From: Methanohalobium sp046546175
GTDB lineage: Archaea > Halobacteriota > Methanosarcinia > Methanosarcinales > Methanosarcinaceae
Length of the DNA: 26,141 bases
Assembly (NCBI RefSeq): GCF_046546175.1
Contig: NZ_JBKGYF010000018.1
Coordinates: forward strand, 1 to 26,141
Direction: 5' to 3'
Shown piece by piece: positions 1 through 6,720 of this stretch. Made by a program: the position numbers and the translations under genes. The notes beneath the pieces were generated by a model. The model was not told where the DNA came from, searched no databases, and saw only the letters and a list, made by a program, of their open reading frames with translations. The number at the start of each line of letters is the position of its first letter. Position 1 is the first letter of the stretch.

Positions 1-52
1 GATGATTGTTGTATATAAAAGGAAAAGATGATTGTTGTATATAAAAGGAAAA
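1..52. repeat. Two tandem copies of a 26-bp unit
   Basis: Bases 1-26 and 27-52 are identical head-to-tail copies; each unit begins gatgattgttg and ends with tataaaaggaaaa. The array touches the left edge, so more copies may lie outside. Each unit carries a TATA-like stretch. It lies 46 bp beyond the 3' end of the siroheme-protein gene. A recent tandem duplication in an intergenic spacer is the simplest reading; function is unknown. Confidence 0.9.
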
Positions 53-98
53 GGAATGAGTAGAATTTTTAGTTTATAATATATAAGCCTGTCAGTTT

Positions 99-761
99 TT
101 AAATTCCGACTTCTTCTTTGAATTTCTCAATACCCATATTGTCGATAACCTGACCAAGACGTTTCTTGCTGGTTTGCGATTTGTAGAAATTGATAATCCT
201 GTCGATATAATCTATTACTTCTTCTTCTGATAGTTCTGTAGCTACAGTATTTGCAATCCTGGGCTTGAGTCCTGCACTGCCACCAAGCATTAGGGTATAG
301 CCTTTTGGTGTGCCCATAACACCAATGTCTTTAACTGCAGGTTCAGAACATGCATTCATGCATCCTGCAACACCCATCTTGAGCTTTCCTGGTAGTTCCA
401 TTCCGTGATATTTTTCATCGAGTTTTAATCCAAGACCTACTGCATCCTGCTGTCCGCGTTTGCAGAATGTTGTACCTGGACAGAATTTAACACTCCTGAC
501 ACAGACACCGATTGCAGCACCGGGATTCATATCCAGTTCAGACCATACATCATCAAGGTCTTCTTCCTTTAAACCCACTATAGCAATTCTCTGGGATGAG
601 GTCAGTTTTAGTGCTTCAGCATCGTATTTTTCTGCAATGTCTGCAATCTTTTTGAGCATATCTGCCGAGATAATTCCGCCTGGTATGTGTGGTGCGATTG
701 CATAGGTTTCTTGATCTCTTTGAAGTATTGCCCCTTTTTCGAGTAAATCTTTCTGAGCCAT
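99..761 (-). CDS. Small siroheme/[4Fe-4S] sulfite/nitrite reductase-like protein
   Basis: Encodes 220 aa. The N-terminal half (about residues 10-75) resembles the ferredoxin-like half-domain of nitrite/sulfite reductases. The second half holds the cofactor motif: Cys94-X5-Cys100 and Cys134-X3-Cys138, the CX5C-Xn-CX3C pattern that binds a [4Fe-4S] cluster coupled to siroheme. At 220 aa it is about half the length of assimilatory or dissimilatory sulfite reductase subunits and matches the small Dsr-like proteins common in methanogens. Their physiological substrate is mostly unproven; sulfite reduction or a siroheme-linked redox role are candidates. The ATG at 761 follows a strong SD (GGGGAG, about 10 nt upstream), which fixes the start. 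A TATA-like element on the minus strand near 832-842 could drive it. The family is secure, the exact reaction is not. Confidence 0.88.
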   Translation of the reverse strand: MAQKDLLEKGAILQRDQETYAIAPHIPGGIISADMLKKIADIAEKYDAEALKLTSSQRIAIVGLKEEDLDDVWSELDMNPGAAIGVCVRSVKFCPGTTFCKRGQQDAVGLGLKLDEKYHGMELPGKLKMGVAGCMNACSEPAVKDIGVMGTPKGYTLMLGGSAGLKPRIANTVATELSEEEVIDYIDRIINFYKSQTSKKRLGQVIDNMGIEKFKEEVGI

Positions 762-781
762 TGTTTATCAACTCCCCTTGT

Positions 782-1030
782 TTATTGTGGGATTACCTTA
801 TTTATTAACTTCGAGTCTGTAAAGATTACCCTAAATATAGATTTAAGCCTTGACTTGTCAGCAGAAATCTTTTTTAATAACCATTCAGCTTTGAGCATCC
901 TGAATATTTCGAAACATTGTTTGAATACATCGTTTATTGTGTTTATTCAATCAAAGGCAATCCCAATTTTAGATGTAACAGTGTCTACATCTAAAGAATT
1001 AATAGCTAGTATGATACATAATATTTTTGA
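782..1030 (-). pseudogene. Possible remnant of a small gene, interrupted by TGA
   Basis: Read leftward, one frame is open from 1030 to a TAA at 782-784 except for a single TGA at 947-949. The translation is rich in Lys, Asp and Glu, as real proteins here are. The opposite strand is open over 747-1034 but serine-rich, and it sits in the same register relative to this frame as the antisense shadows of real genes in this window. The longest ATG-initiated part is 38 codons (898 to 785). The family is not recognised. UGA is a plain stop in Methanosarcinaceae, so this is more likely a relic, or chance, than a recoded gene. Confidence 0.22.
968..995. promoter_or_regulatory. Perfect 10-bp inverted repeat, 8-bp spacer; operator candidate
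   Basis: tttagatgta (968-977) is followed by 8 bp and its exact reverse complement tacatctaaa (986-995). It lies about 77 bp upstream of the ferredoxin ATG and about 20-50 bp upstream of the likely TATA element, where archaeal activators and repressors often bind. It could serve one or both divergent genes. An RNA hairpin is a less likely alternative. No known regulator consensus was recognised in it. Confidence 0.5.
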
Positions 1031-1071
1031 TTAATAAGGTTGTAAAAGAAGGTTAATAAATGTGATATTCA

Positions 1072-1269
1072 ATGAAAATCATCATAGATGAAAGTAAATG
1101 CACCGGTTGTGGTGCCTGTAGAAGAGCCTGTCCCAAGGGACCCAAAATATTTTTGTTAAAGAACCGCAATGGTAAAAAAGTTGCTGAAGTTGGCGATTCG
1201 AGTTATTGTCTCGGGTGTAGGATGTGCGTAAGTGTTTGTAAACCTGTGGCAATAAAACTAAAAAATTAA
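1072..1269 (+). CDS. 2[4Fe-4S] ferredoxin
   Basis: Encodes 65 aa with two complete CX2CX2CX3C[P/KP] motifs, at Cys10/13/16/20 and Cys46/49/52/56. This binds two [4Fe-4S] clusters and carries low-potential electrons in the cytoplasm. The spacing between motifs (26 residues) is somewhat long for the smallest clostridial type. It is divergent from the siroheme-protein gene, so it could be that protein's electron donor; this is inference from position only. The ATG at 1072 is the only reasonable start; no strong SD precedes it. The RNA methyltransferase gene starts 38 bp downstream on the same strand and may share the transcript. Confidence 0.92.
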   Translation: MKIIIDESKCTGCGACRRACPKGPKIFLLKNRNGKKVAEVGDSSYCLGCRMCVSVCKPVAIKLKN

Positions 1270-1307
1270 GTATCACTCTGTTATCTATATCATAAAAAAA
1301 CGATAGT

Positions 1308-2003
1308 ATGAAATTACAGATAAAAATTGTACTTGTAGAACCACTCTACCAGGGTAATGTAGGTTCAGTAGCAAGGGTCATGAAAAATTTTGGTTTTTAT
1401 GAACTTGTACTTGTAAACCCGTGTAAATTGAAAGGAGAAGCACGTGCGATGTCTTCTCATGCACGTGAAATCCTTGAAAATGCAAAAATAATCAACACTT
1501 TTAATGAGGCAATCAATGATGTCAGTCTGGTGGTCGGTACAACCGGAATGACGTCTTCAAAGGATGATGAGCATATTCGAACACCCGCATATACTCCATC
1601 TGAATTAAAAAACAAACTGGAAGGTAAAAATGGAACAGTAGCTATACTTTTTGGACGGGAAGATAATGGCTTCACAAACGATGAGCTTAAATCTTGTGAT
1701 ATGATAATTCATATACCTGCAAATGATGAGTATTCTGTAATGAATATCTCTCATTCAGTTGCTGTTATACTGTATGAATTGAGCAGCATCCAGAGTGGAG
1801 AAAAATCACTTGCTGAACCATTTGACATGAAACTTTTATATGAGCATTTGAAAGAATTGCTGGAACAAATTGAATACCCTGCCCATAAAAAGGATAAAAC
1901 CCTACTCATGTTTAGAAGGGTTTTCGGACGAGCTCAATTAACAAACAGAGAAGTTCAAACCCTTCGCGGTGTTTTGAGAATTATCCAGCGCCGAATGAAA
2001 TAA
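1308..2003 (+). CDS. trmJ: TrmJ-type SpoU-family RNA 2'-O-methyltransferase
   Basis: Encodes 231 aa of the SPOUT (TrmH/SpoU) fold with its deep trefoil knot. Motif 1 includes Asn17 and Arg23 in NVGSVAR. Motif 2 is the FGREDNGFTNDEL stretch (115-127). Motif 3 is YSVMNISHSVA (142-152), which builds the S-adenosylmethionine pocket. The N-terminal sequence and the C-terminal helical extension (about 165-231) fit TrmJ, which methylates the ribose of tRNA position 32, rather than short TrmL. Archaeal TrmJ is known to act on C32. It lies between ferredoxin and mcm, all on the plus strand. No convincing SD precedes the ATG, so a leaderless or read-through transcript is possible. The family is certain; the exact target nucleotide is inferred. 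Confidence 0.9.
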   Translation: MKLQIKIVLVEPLYQGNVGSVARVMKNFGFYELVLVNPCKLKGEARAMSSHAREILENAKIINTFNEAINDVSLVVGTTGMTSSKDDEHIRTPAYTPSELKNKLEGKNGTVAILFGREDNGFTNDELKSCDMIIHIPANDEYSVMNISHSVAVILYELSSIQSGEKSLAEPFDMKLLYEHLKELLEQIEYPAHKKDKTLLMFRRVFGRAQLTNREVQTLRGVLRIIQRRMK

Positions 2004-2025
2004 TACCATATCTCAGACTTTGATA

Positions 2026-2036
2026 TTTATTTAAAT
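2026..2036 (+). promoter_or_regulatory. TATA element for mcm
   Basis: tttatttaaat is centred about 36 nt before the mcm ATG at 2067. An archaeal start site about 26 nt downstream would fall near 2057, leaving a leader of about 10 nt and no room for a good SD. This is a pattern match only. Confidence 0.45.
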
Positions 2037-2066
2037 TAGTTTATAACAATTACCCAATGGATTAGC

Positions 2067-4172
2067 ATGACAGAAGAACAATGGAAAGAACGGTTCGGTA
2101 CTTTTTTTAGACGTTATTACTGGGATGAGATACTTCATCTTGCAAACGAATATCCTGTAAATCGCAGTTTAAGTGTGAATTTCTTTGATATCGAAAATTT
2201 CGACCAGGAACTTGCAGATGAGTTAATTGTAAATCCAGACGAAGTTATTCCTGCTGCAGAAGAAGTCCTCAGGGACGGAGAGGAACTGGTACTCCCGGTT
2301 GATAAATCGCTTGAGGATGTACATGTCAGGGTTACCAATAACCCAAACAAGATTGCAATAAGAAACCTTCGAAGCAAACATCTTCTGCGGTTTGTTGCAG
2401 TCGAGGGAATGATACGCAAAGCTACAGAGGTACGTCCCAAGATAACAAATGCTGCTTTTTACTGTATGCGTTGTGAACATATCACCTATATACCCCAGAC
2501 CAGCCAGAAATTTACCGAACCACATGAGTGTGAAAATGAAACATGCGGTAGAAAGGGTCCGTTCAAAACACTTGTTGATAAATCTACTTTTGTAGATGCC
2601 CAGAAACTGCAGATACAGGAATCACCTGAAAACCTAAGAGGTGGTGAACAGCCCCAGAGTCTTGATATCGATGTTGACGATGACCTTGCAGGAATTGTTA
2701 CACCAGGTGACAGGGTGATAATCAACGGAATCCTTCGTTCTCATCAGCGTACTCTACGTGACGGAAAATCCCCTTTTTATGACCTCGTATTGCATGCAAA
2801 TTCAATAGAATATGTTAACAAGGAATTCGAGGAGCTTGAAATCACTCCTGAGGATGAGGAAGAAATCCTCGAGTGGAGCAATGATCCCCAGATTTATGAG
2901 AAAGTGGCAAAATCCATTTCTCCATCTATCTACGGTTATGATAGTATTAAGGAATCACTTGCTCTTCAACTCTTTTCAGGTGTAACCAAAGAGCTACCTG
3001 ATAGTTCAAGAGTTAGGGGTGATATTCATATTCTTATCGTTGGGGACCCAGGTATAGCAAAAAGTCAGATGCTCAGGTACATGGAAAAACTGGCTCCGAG
3101 AGGTGTATTTACTTCAGGTAAAAGTGCCTCATCCAGTGGTCTGACTGCATCAGCGGTAAGAGATGAACTGGGGGATGGAAGATGGACACTTGAAGCCGGT
3201 GCACTTGTCATGGCGGATATGGGTATAGCAGCAGTGGATGAACTGGACAAGATGAGCTCAGATGATAAAAGCTCACTCCATGAGGCAATGGAGCAGCAAA
3301 CCGTCTCAGTTGCAAAGGCTGGTATTATAGCTACACTAAAATCCAGATGTGCTCTACTTGGTGCGGCTAACCCAAAATACGGACGGTTTGACAGATATGA
3401 AGGAATAGCCACCCAGATTAACATGCCCCCTGCACTGATTTCCAGGTTTGATTTGATTTTTGTGCTGCTTGATGTACCGGATGATAACAAGGACAGAATG
3501 ATTGCCAACCATATCCTAAAAGCACATTATGCCGGTGAGATGATGGAACAAAGGTCGAACAATCCGGTATCAGAAATCAGTCAGCAACAGATTGATTCCC
3601 AGATGGATGTAATAACACCCCCGATTGATGCGGAAAAACTGAGAAAATATGTGGCATATGCTAGAAGGAACGTGTACCCCATATTAGAGGACGATGCACG
3701 CAACCATTTGATCGAATTTTATATGAATTTGCGTAAAATGGGTGAAGATAAAGATGCTCCGGTGCCGGTTACTGCACGTCAGCTGGAGGCACTGGTAAGG
3801 CTTGCGGAGGCAAGTGCCCGTGTGCGTCTTAGCAATGTAGCTACATTGGATGATGCAAAGCGTACAACCAATCTGGTCTATTCATGTCTCAAACAGGTAG
3901 GTGTAGACCCTGATACCGGAGCATTCGATGTGGATGTGATTGAGACAGGTACATCCAAGAGCCAGAGAGATAAAATAAAAGTATTAAGAGATATTATACA
4001 ATCGCTTGCTGATGAACATTCCGACAGAAAGGGTGCTCCTGTTGATGAAGTGTATACAAGAGCAGAAGAAGAGCAAATAGATAGAGAACACGCAGAAGAA
4101 TTGATAACCAGGATGAGGCGGCAGGGGGATTTGCTGTCACCTGACAAAGACCATATAAGATTGGTCCGATAA
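2067..4172 (+). CDS. mcm: Replicative minichromosome maintenance helicase MCM
   Basis: Encodes 701 aa, normal for archaeal MCM, the hexameric 3'-5' helicase that unwinds DNA at replication forks. The N-terminal DNA-binding region carries a zinc site at Cys133, Cys136, Cys155 and Cys160. The AAA+ core has Walker A GDPGIAKS (326-333), Walker B ending in Asp391-Glu392, sensor 1 Asn435 in GAANPKYGRFD, and an arginine finger at Arg460 in SRFD. A linker rich in Asp and Lys (about 640-665) leads to a C-terminal winged helix. No intein is present. An ATG at 2058 is followed by TAG two codons later, so 2067 is the start. DUF424 follows after 9 bp, which suggests co-transcription. Confidence 0.98.
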   Translation: MTEEQWKERFGTFFRRYYWDEILHLANEYPVNRSLSVNFFDIENFDQELADELIVNPDEVIPAAEEVLRDGEELVLPVDKSLEDVHVRVTNNPNKIAIRNLRSKHLLRFVAVEGMIRKATEVRPKITNAAFYCMRCEHITYIPQTSQKFTEPHECENETCGRKGPFKTLVDKSTFVDAQKLQIQESPENLRGGEQPQSLDIDVDDDLAGIVTPGDRVIINGILRSHQRTLRDGKSPFYDLVLHANSIEYVNKEFEELEITPEDEEEILEWSNDPQIYEKVAKSISPSIYGYDSIKESLALQLFSGVTKELPDSSRVRGDIHILIVGDPGIAKSQMLRYMEKLAPRGVFTSGKSASSSGLTASAVRDELGDGRWTLEAGALVMADMGIAAVDELDKMSSDDKSSLHEAMEQQTVSVAKAGIIATLKSRCALLGAANPKYGRFDRYEGIATQINMPPALISRFDLIFVLLDVPDDNKDRMIANHILKAHYAGEMMEQRSNNPVSEISQQQIDSQMDVITPPIDAEKLRKYVAYARRNVYPILEDDARNHLIEFYMNLRKMGEDKDAPVPVTARQLEALVRLAEASARVRLSNVATLDDAKRTTNLVYSCLKQVGVDPDTGAFDVDVIETGTSKSQRDKIKVLRDIIQSLADEHSDRKGAPVDEVYTRAEEEQIDREHAEELITRMRRQGDLLSPDKDHIRLVR

Positions 4173-4181
4173 AGTGATTAT

Positions 4182-4472
4182 ATGTATCTTAAAATACATC
4201 GGTCCGGTAGATATTGCGTAGTTGCTGTATGTGACGAAGATATACTGGGCAAAACATTAAAAGAAGGAAATCTTACAGTTGAAATATCAGAACAGTTCTA
4301 CAAAGGCGAAATCGCATCTGAAAATGAGGTGATAAGAGCGCTTTCAATGGCAACAACTGCCAATATCTTCGGTGATGAATCAGTGGCTTGTGCCATTAAA
4401 TGCAATGCTGTGGACCCTGATAGTGTAATTCGAATTGAAGGCGTACCACATGCACAGATGTTTAGAGTATAA
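4182..4472 (+). CDS. DUF424 family protein
   Basis: Encodes 96 aa of the archaeal DUF424 family: the Cys-Asp-Glu segment with ILGKTLKEG (about 18-29), an EQFYKGE stretch (37-43), and the conserved ending RIEGVPHAQ (83-91) are characteristic. Length is normal for the family. It starts 9 bp after mcm and is almost certainly on the same mRNA. No biochemical role is established; its wide conservation in archaea hints at a core information-processing job, but the link to MCM here rests only on gene order. No membrane segment or zinc motif is visible. Confidence 0.85.
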   Translation: MYLKIHRSGRYCVVAVCDEDILGKTLKEGNLTVEISEQFYKGEIASENEVIRALSMATTANIFGDESVACAIKCNAVDPDSVIRIEGVPHAQMFRV

Positions 4473-4490
4473 CAATTGTTAAATATAATA
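4471..4490 (+). promoter_or_regulatory. 10-bp palindrome abutting a TATA element
   Basis: The palindrome aacaattgtt (4471-4480) overlaps the DUF424 stop codon and is followed directly by aaatataata (4481-4490). A start site about 26 nt on (near 4512) would give a 16-nt leader carrying the GGAG SD of the first coiled-coil gene. A symmetric site exactly upstream of the TATA box could bind a regulator next to the TBP/TFB position. Confidence 0.45.
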
Positions 4491-4527
4491 CAAACTTCTT
4501 ATAAAGAGTGGGGATAGGAGTATAAAC

Positions 4528-5184
4528 ATGAATCCAGATACAATTGCAAGTAATGATAACATCAATGTAACTACAATGGATAGAAGTGAACTGATTTCCG
4601 GAGTTATTGAGAAGCATCAACATTTCCTGAATCAGTATCAACAGGAATTCAGAGAACTTGATGAAAAGGTCAAATCTCTCAGGGAACAGATGGAGACAGC
4701 AAAGAAAAACAAACAATCTGTAATCGAGCGAAGAGATATTTTAAGAGAAAAGCGCCAGCAAATGCTGTATCAGGCTCAGAAATCACTTAAAGACCTGATG
4801 TCATCCATAGATGTAAATTCTGAATATAAAACTGTTCTGCATTCAGTTGATGAGAAGATATCAAAACTCAAAACATCTATACCACCAGAAGAAGAAAAAC
4901 AAATCGTGGATGAGATTAACAGTAATATATCTGATATAACATCTGATGACCAGACAGTAAGCAAAAAGATATCTGATATAAAATCAAAAGTCGATTCAGT
5001 GATAGAAACCAGTAATGAAATCGAATCTATAAAAGGTTCCGATAAACAATATGATGAAGAGTATAATAACCTGGACAAAGAATTAAACAATTTGGATCCT
5101 CGTTATAAATGGTTGGAAAAACGTCTAAAAAGCCATGAAGAGGGATTGGAATATTGGAAAAATATTAATAATAACCAAGAATAA
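4528..5184 (+). CDS. Coiled-coil protein of unknown function (first of a pair)
   Basis: Encodes 218 aa, nearly all predicted helix. Heptad-like, Glu/Lys/Gln-rich coiled coil covers about residues 20-85 and again about 95-165 and 175-215, with a Pro-Pro break at about 116-117. There is no ATPase head, membrane segment, signal peptide or cysteine. An SD (GGATAGGAG) stands 7-8 nt before the ATG. It resembles the archaeal headless SMC/Rad50-like coiled-coil proteins (COG1340 type) in composition only. The next gene encodes a longer coiled-coil protein 15 bp later, so the two probably form a hetero-oligomer. Such proteins are sometimes annotated as phosphoserine phosphatase; no HAD motif is present to support that. 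Confidence 0.75.
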   Translation: MNPDTIASNDNINVTTMDRSELISGVIEKHQHFLNQYQQEFRELDEKVKSLREQMETAKKNKQSVIERRDILREKRQQMLYQAQKSLKDLMSSIDVNSEYKTVLHSVDEKISKLKTSIPPEEEKQIVDEINSNISDITSDDQTVSKKISDIKSKVDSVIETSNEIESIKGSDKQYDEEYNNLDKELNNLDPRYKWLEKRLKSHEEGLEYWKNINNNQE

Positions 5185-5199
5185 GAAGGGGGTAGTAAT

Positions 5200-6126
5200 G
5201 TGAGTAATGCAGAGACAGAGACTGAGACAGCTACCATGTCTGAACGTGAATTAAAGGATAAAATAAACCGTTTAAGAACACAAATAAGCCAGAAAGAAAA
5301 AACACTTAATTCAGTCTTTGAGGAGTTGAAATTATATCGCAATAATATTGACGAATTGAAAAAATCAAGAGACGAATTGAATGTAAAAGTAAAAGACCTT
5401 GTCTCCCAGGCAAAGGACTTAAAATCCAAACGTGACGAGAATAACAGAAAAATAGCGGAACTTAAAAACAAACGTGCAGAAATTCAGAAAGAAAATAAAG
5501 GTAAAGCTGATGAAATAGCCCAACTTAAAAAGAAAAGAAACGAATTGAATGATATATCAAAAGGAACAGAGGAATCCCTGTCAAAGGCTTATTCACAGGA
5601 ACTTAACACGTTCCTGAATGAAGATATACCACTCAATCATGAAATTGACCTCTTCAATAAACTGGAACAGTTGAAAAATAGACTGGATGCTGCTCAGGAA
5701 GCAAATAAAATCCATCAGAAAATACAGGAAATATACAATACCAGTTTCGATGAGGATATAAATGAGTTAAACAACCAGATTCAACAACTGGCAGACGAAT
5801 CCCAGGATTACCATCTGCAAATGGTGGACCTATTCAATAAAGCAGATGAGGTCCGTGAAGATGCGGATTCCTATCATGAGGATATAAAGAATAAATATTC
5901 ATTAATGTATCCGTTAAAAAGTAAAATAGATCCTTTAAAATCTGAAATATCCCAGCTTCGTGAGGAACTTGATGAATATCTGAAACAACTGGATGACATT
6001 CAGCTTAAAAAAGATGAAAAGAACCAGGATGAAAAACATACAGCTGCCAAAGAAAAACTTGATAAAAGCGGTCGTTTAAGCCTTGAAGATTTAAAAATAT
6101 TGATGGAACGTGGTGACCTTAAATAA
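5200..6126 (+). CDS. COG1340-type coiled-coil protein (second of a pair)
   Basis: Encodes 308 aa starting with GTG at 5200. The SD AAGGGGGT (5186-5193) lies 6 nt upstream and decides this start over the in-frame ATG at 5236. Almost the whole chain is charged coiled coil: about residues 13-130, 150-205 and 220-285, with a short break near 135-150. No ATPase, membrane or metal-binding motif is visible. The pattern matches archaeal COG1340 proteins, which look like the arms of SMC/Rad50 without the heads and have no established function. It follows the 218-aa coiled-coil gene by 15 bp. Its stop is only 2 bp from the convergent S-layer-domain gene, so transcripts from both sides must overlap. Confidence 0.8.
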   Translation: MSNAETETETATMSERELKDKINRLRTQISQKEKTLNSVFEELKLYRNNIDELKKSRDELNVKVKDLVSQAKDLKSKRDENNRKIAELKNKRAEIQKENKGKADEIAQLKKKRNELNDISKGTEESLSKAYSQELNTFLNEDIPLNHEIDLFNKLEQLKNRLDAAQEANKIHQKIQEIYNTSFDEDINELNNQIQQLADESQDYHLQMVDLFNKADEVREDADSYHEDIKNKYSLMYPLKSKIDPLKSEISQLREELDEYLKQLDDIQLKKDEKNQDEKHTAAKEKLDKSGRLSLEDLKILMERGDLK

Positions 6127-6128
6127 TT

Positions 6129-6713
6129 TCAGGATGTATGTTTGAACAATATATAAACTACAATTATACCAATAGTTATCATACCGATAACAGTGAATAT
6201 AGTAGTTAAATTCATGCTGTTGTTTTCAGGATTATTTACTGAAGTAGAGCTGTTATTATTGTTTGCAGGGTCGTCTGTATTGTTTAATTTGGGTGTTTCC
6301 AATTTTGGGTCAAGGTATTGATAAACCGGTTTAAATGTGACAAGTTCCCCTTCAGGATTTGAGTATATTTTATCTGCAGTGATATTCAATATCATGGTCT
6401 GGTTTCTGGAATATATAAAGGGGTCATCTTCGTGTACAACATCGTCTTTCACGCTCTCACCGTTTAAAGTCAATTCGAGCCATAACCTGTCATTTTCCAA
6501 GTTGATTCCTTTGATTTGGAGCGAGTACCCCTGATAAAATGAATAGGTTTCATCAGATTTGAGATTGATTTTTGTACCGTTGATTAAAACAACAGGTACA
6601 TCATTATCATTGTTTTCATCTTCAAGCTGGGATGATACAACCCCGGTTCCGGAAAACAGAGGTAAAATGACCACCAGTAAAGTTATAAATTGTAATGATA
6701 TTCTCCAGCTCAT
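6129..6713 (-). CDS. Membrane-anchored protein with S-layer-type domain
   Basis: Encodes 194 aa. An N-terminal hydrophobic signal (about residues 6-28) is followed by a region (about 40-135) matching the Methanosarcina S-layer domain (PF07752/DUF1608): QGYSLQIKGIN, WLEL, DDVVHEDD and GELVTFKPVYQY all fit its pattern. Next comes an Asn/Ser/Pro-rich tether (137-170) and a C-terminal membrane helix (about 171-191). Eight N-X-S/T sequons (Asn45, 104, 110, 144, 153, 154, 164, 168) suggest heavy glycosylation. Full S-layer proteins carry two such domains and are far longer, so this is a one-domain version, probably outside-facing. The ATG follows birA by 7 bp with its SD (AAGGATT) overlapping the birA stop, so it seems co-transcribed with the biotin/pyruvate carboxylase genes, which is unexpected. 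Confidence 0.8.
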   Translation of the reverse strand: MSWRISLQFITLLVVILPLFSGTGVVSSQLEDENNDNDVPVVLINGTKINLKSDETYSFYQGYSLQIKGINLENDRLWLELTLNGESVKDDVVHEDDPFIYSRNQTMILNITADKIYSNPEGELVTFKPVYQYLDPKLETPKLNNTDDPANNNNSSTSVNNPENNSMNLTTIFTVIGMITIGIIVVYILFKHTS

Positions 6714-6720
6714 ATAATCC

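Larger units (their letters stand above)
762..1071. other. 310-bp gap: operator-like repeats and a possible decayed frame
   Basis: No intact gene is supported here. The gap separates the divergent siroheme-protein gene (minus) and ferredoxin gene (plus), so it must hold both promoters. It contains a perfect 10-bp inverted repeat (968-995), a second 7-bp one (ttgaata 921-927 with tattcaa 944-950), and a minus-strand reading frame with protein-like composition broken by one TGA. A TATA-like AT-rich element near 1015-1027 would place a ferredoxin transcript start around 1045. Confidence 0.6.

Noticed and set aside
947..949. In-frame TGA as selenocysteine, or recoding in the 782-1030 frame
   Set aside because: Methanosarcinaceae are not known to use selenocysteine, and their pyrrolysine codon is UAG. 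A relic or chance frame is simpler.
3065..3508. Minus-strand open frame of 147 codons inside mcm
   Set aside because: Antisense shadow across the AAA+ core; composition is serine-rich and not protein-like for this genome.
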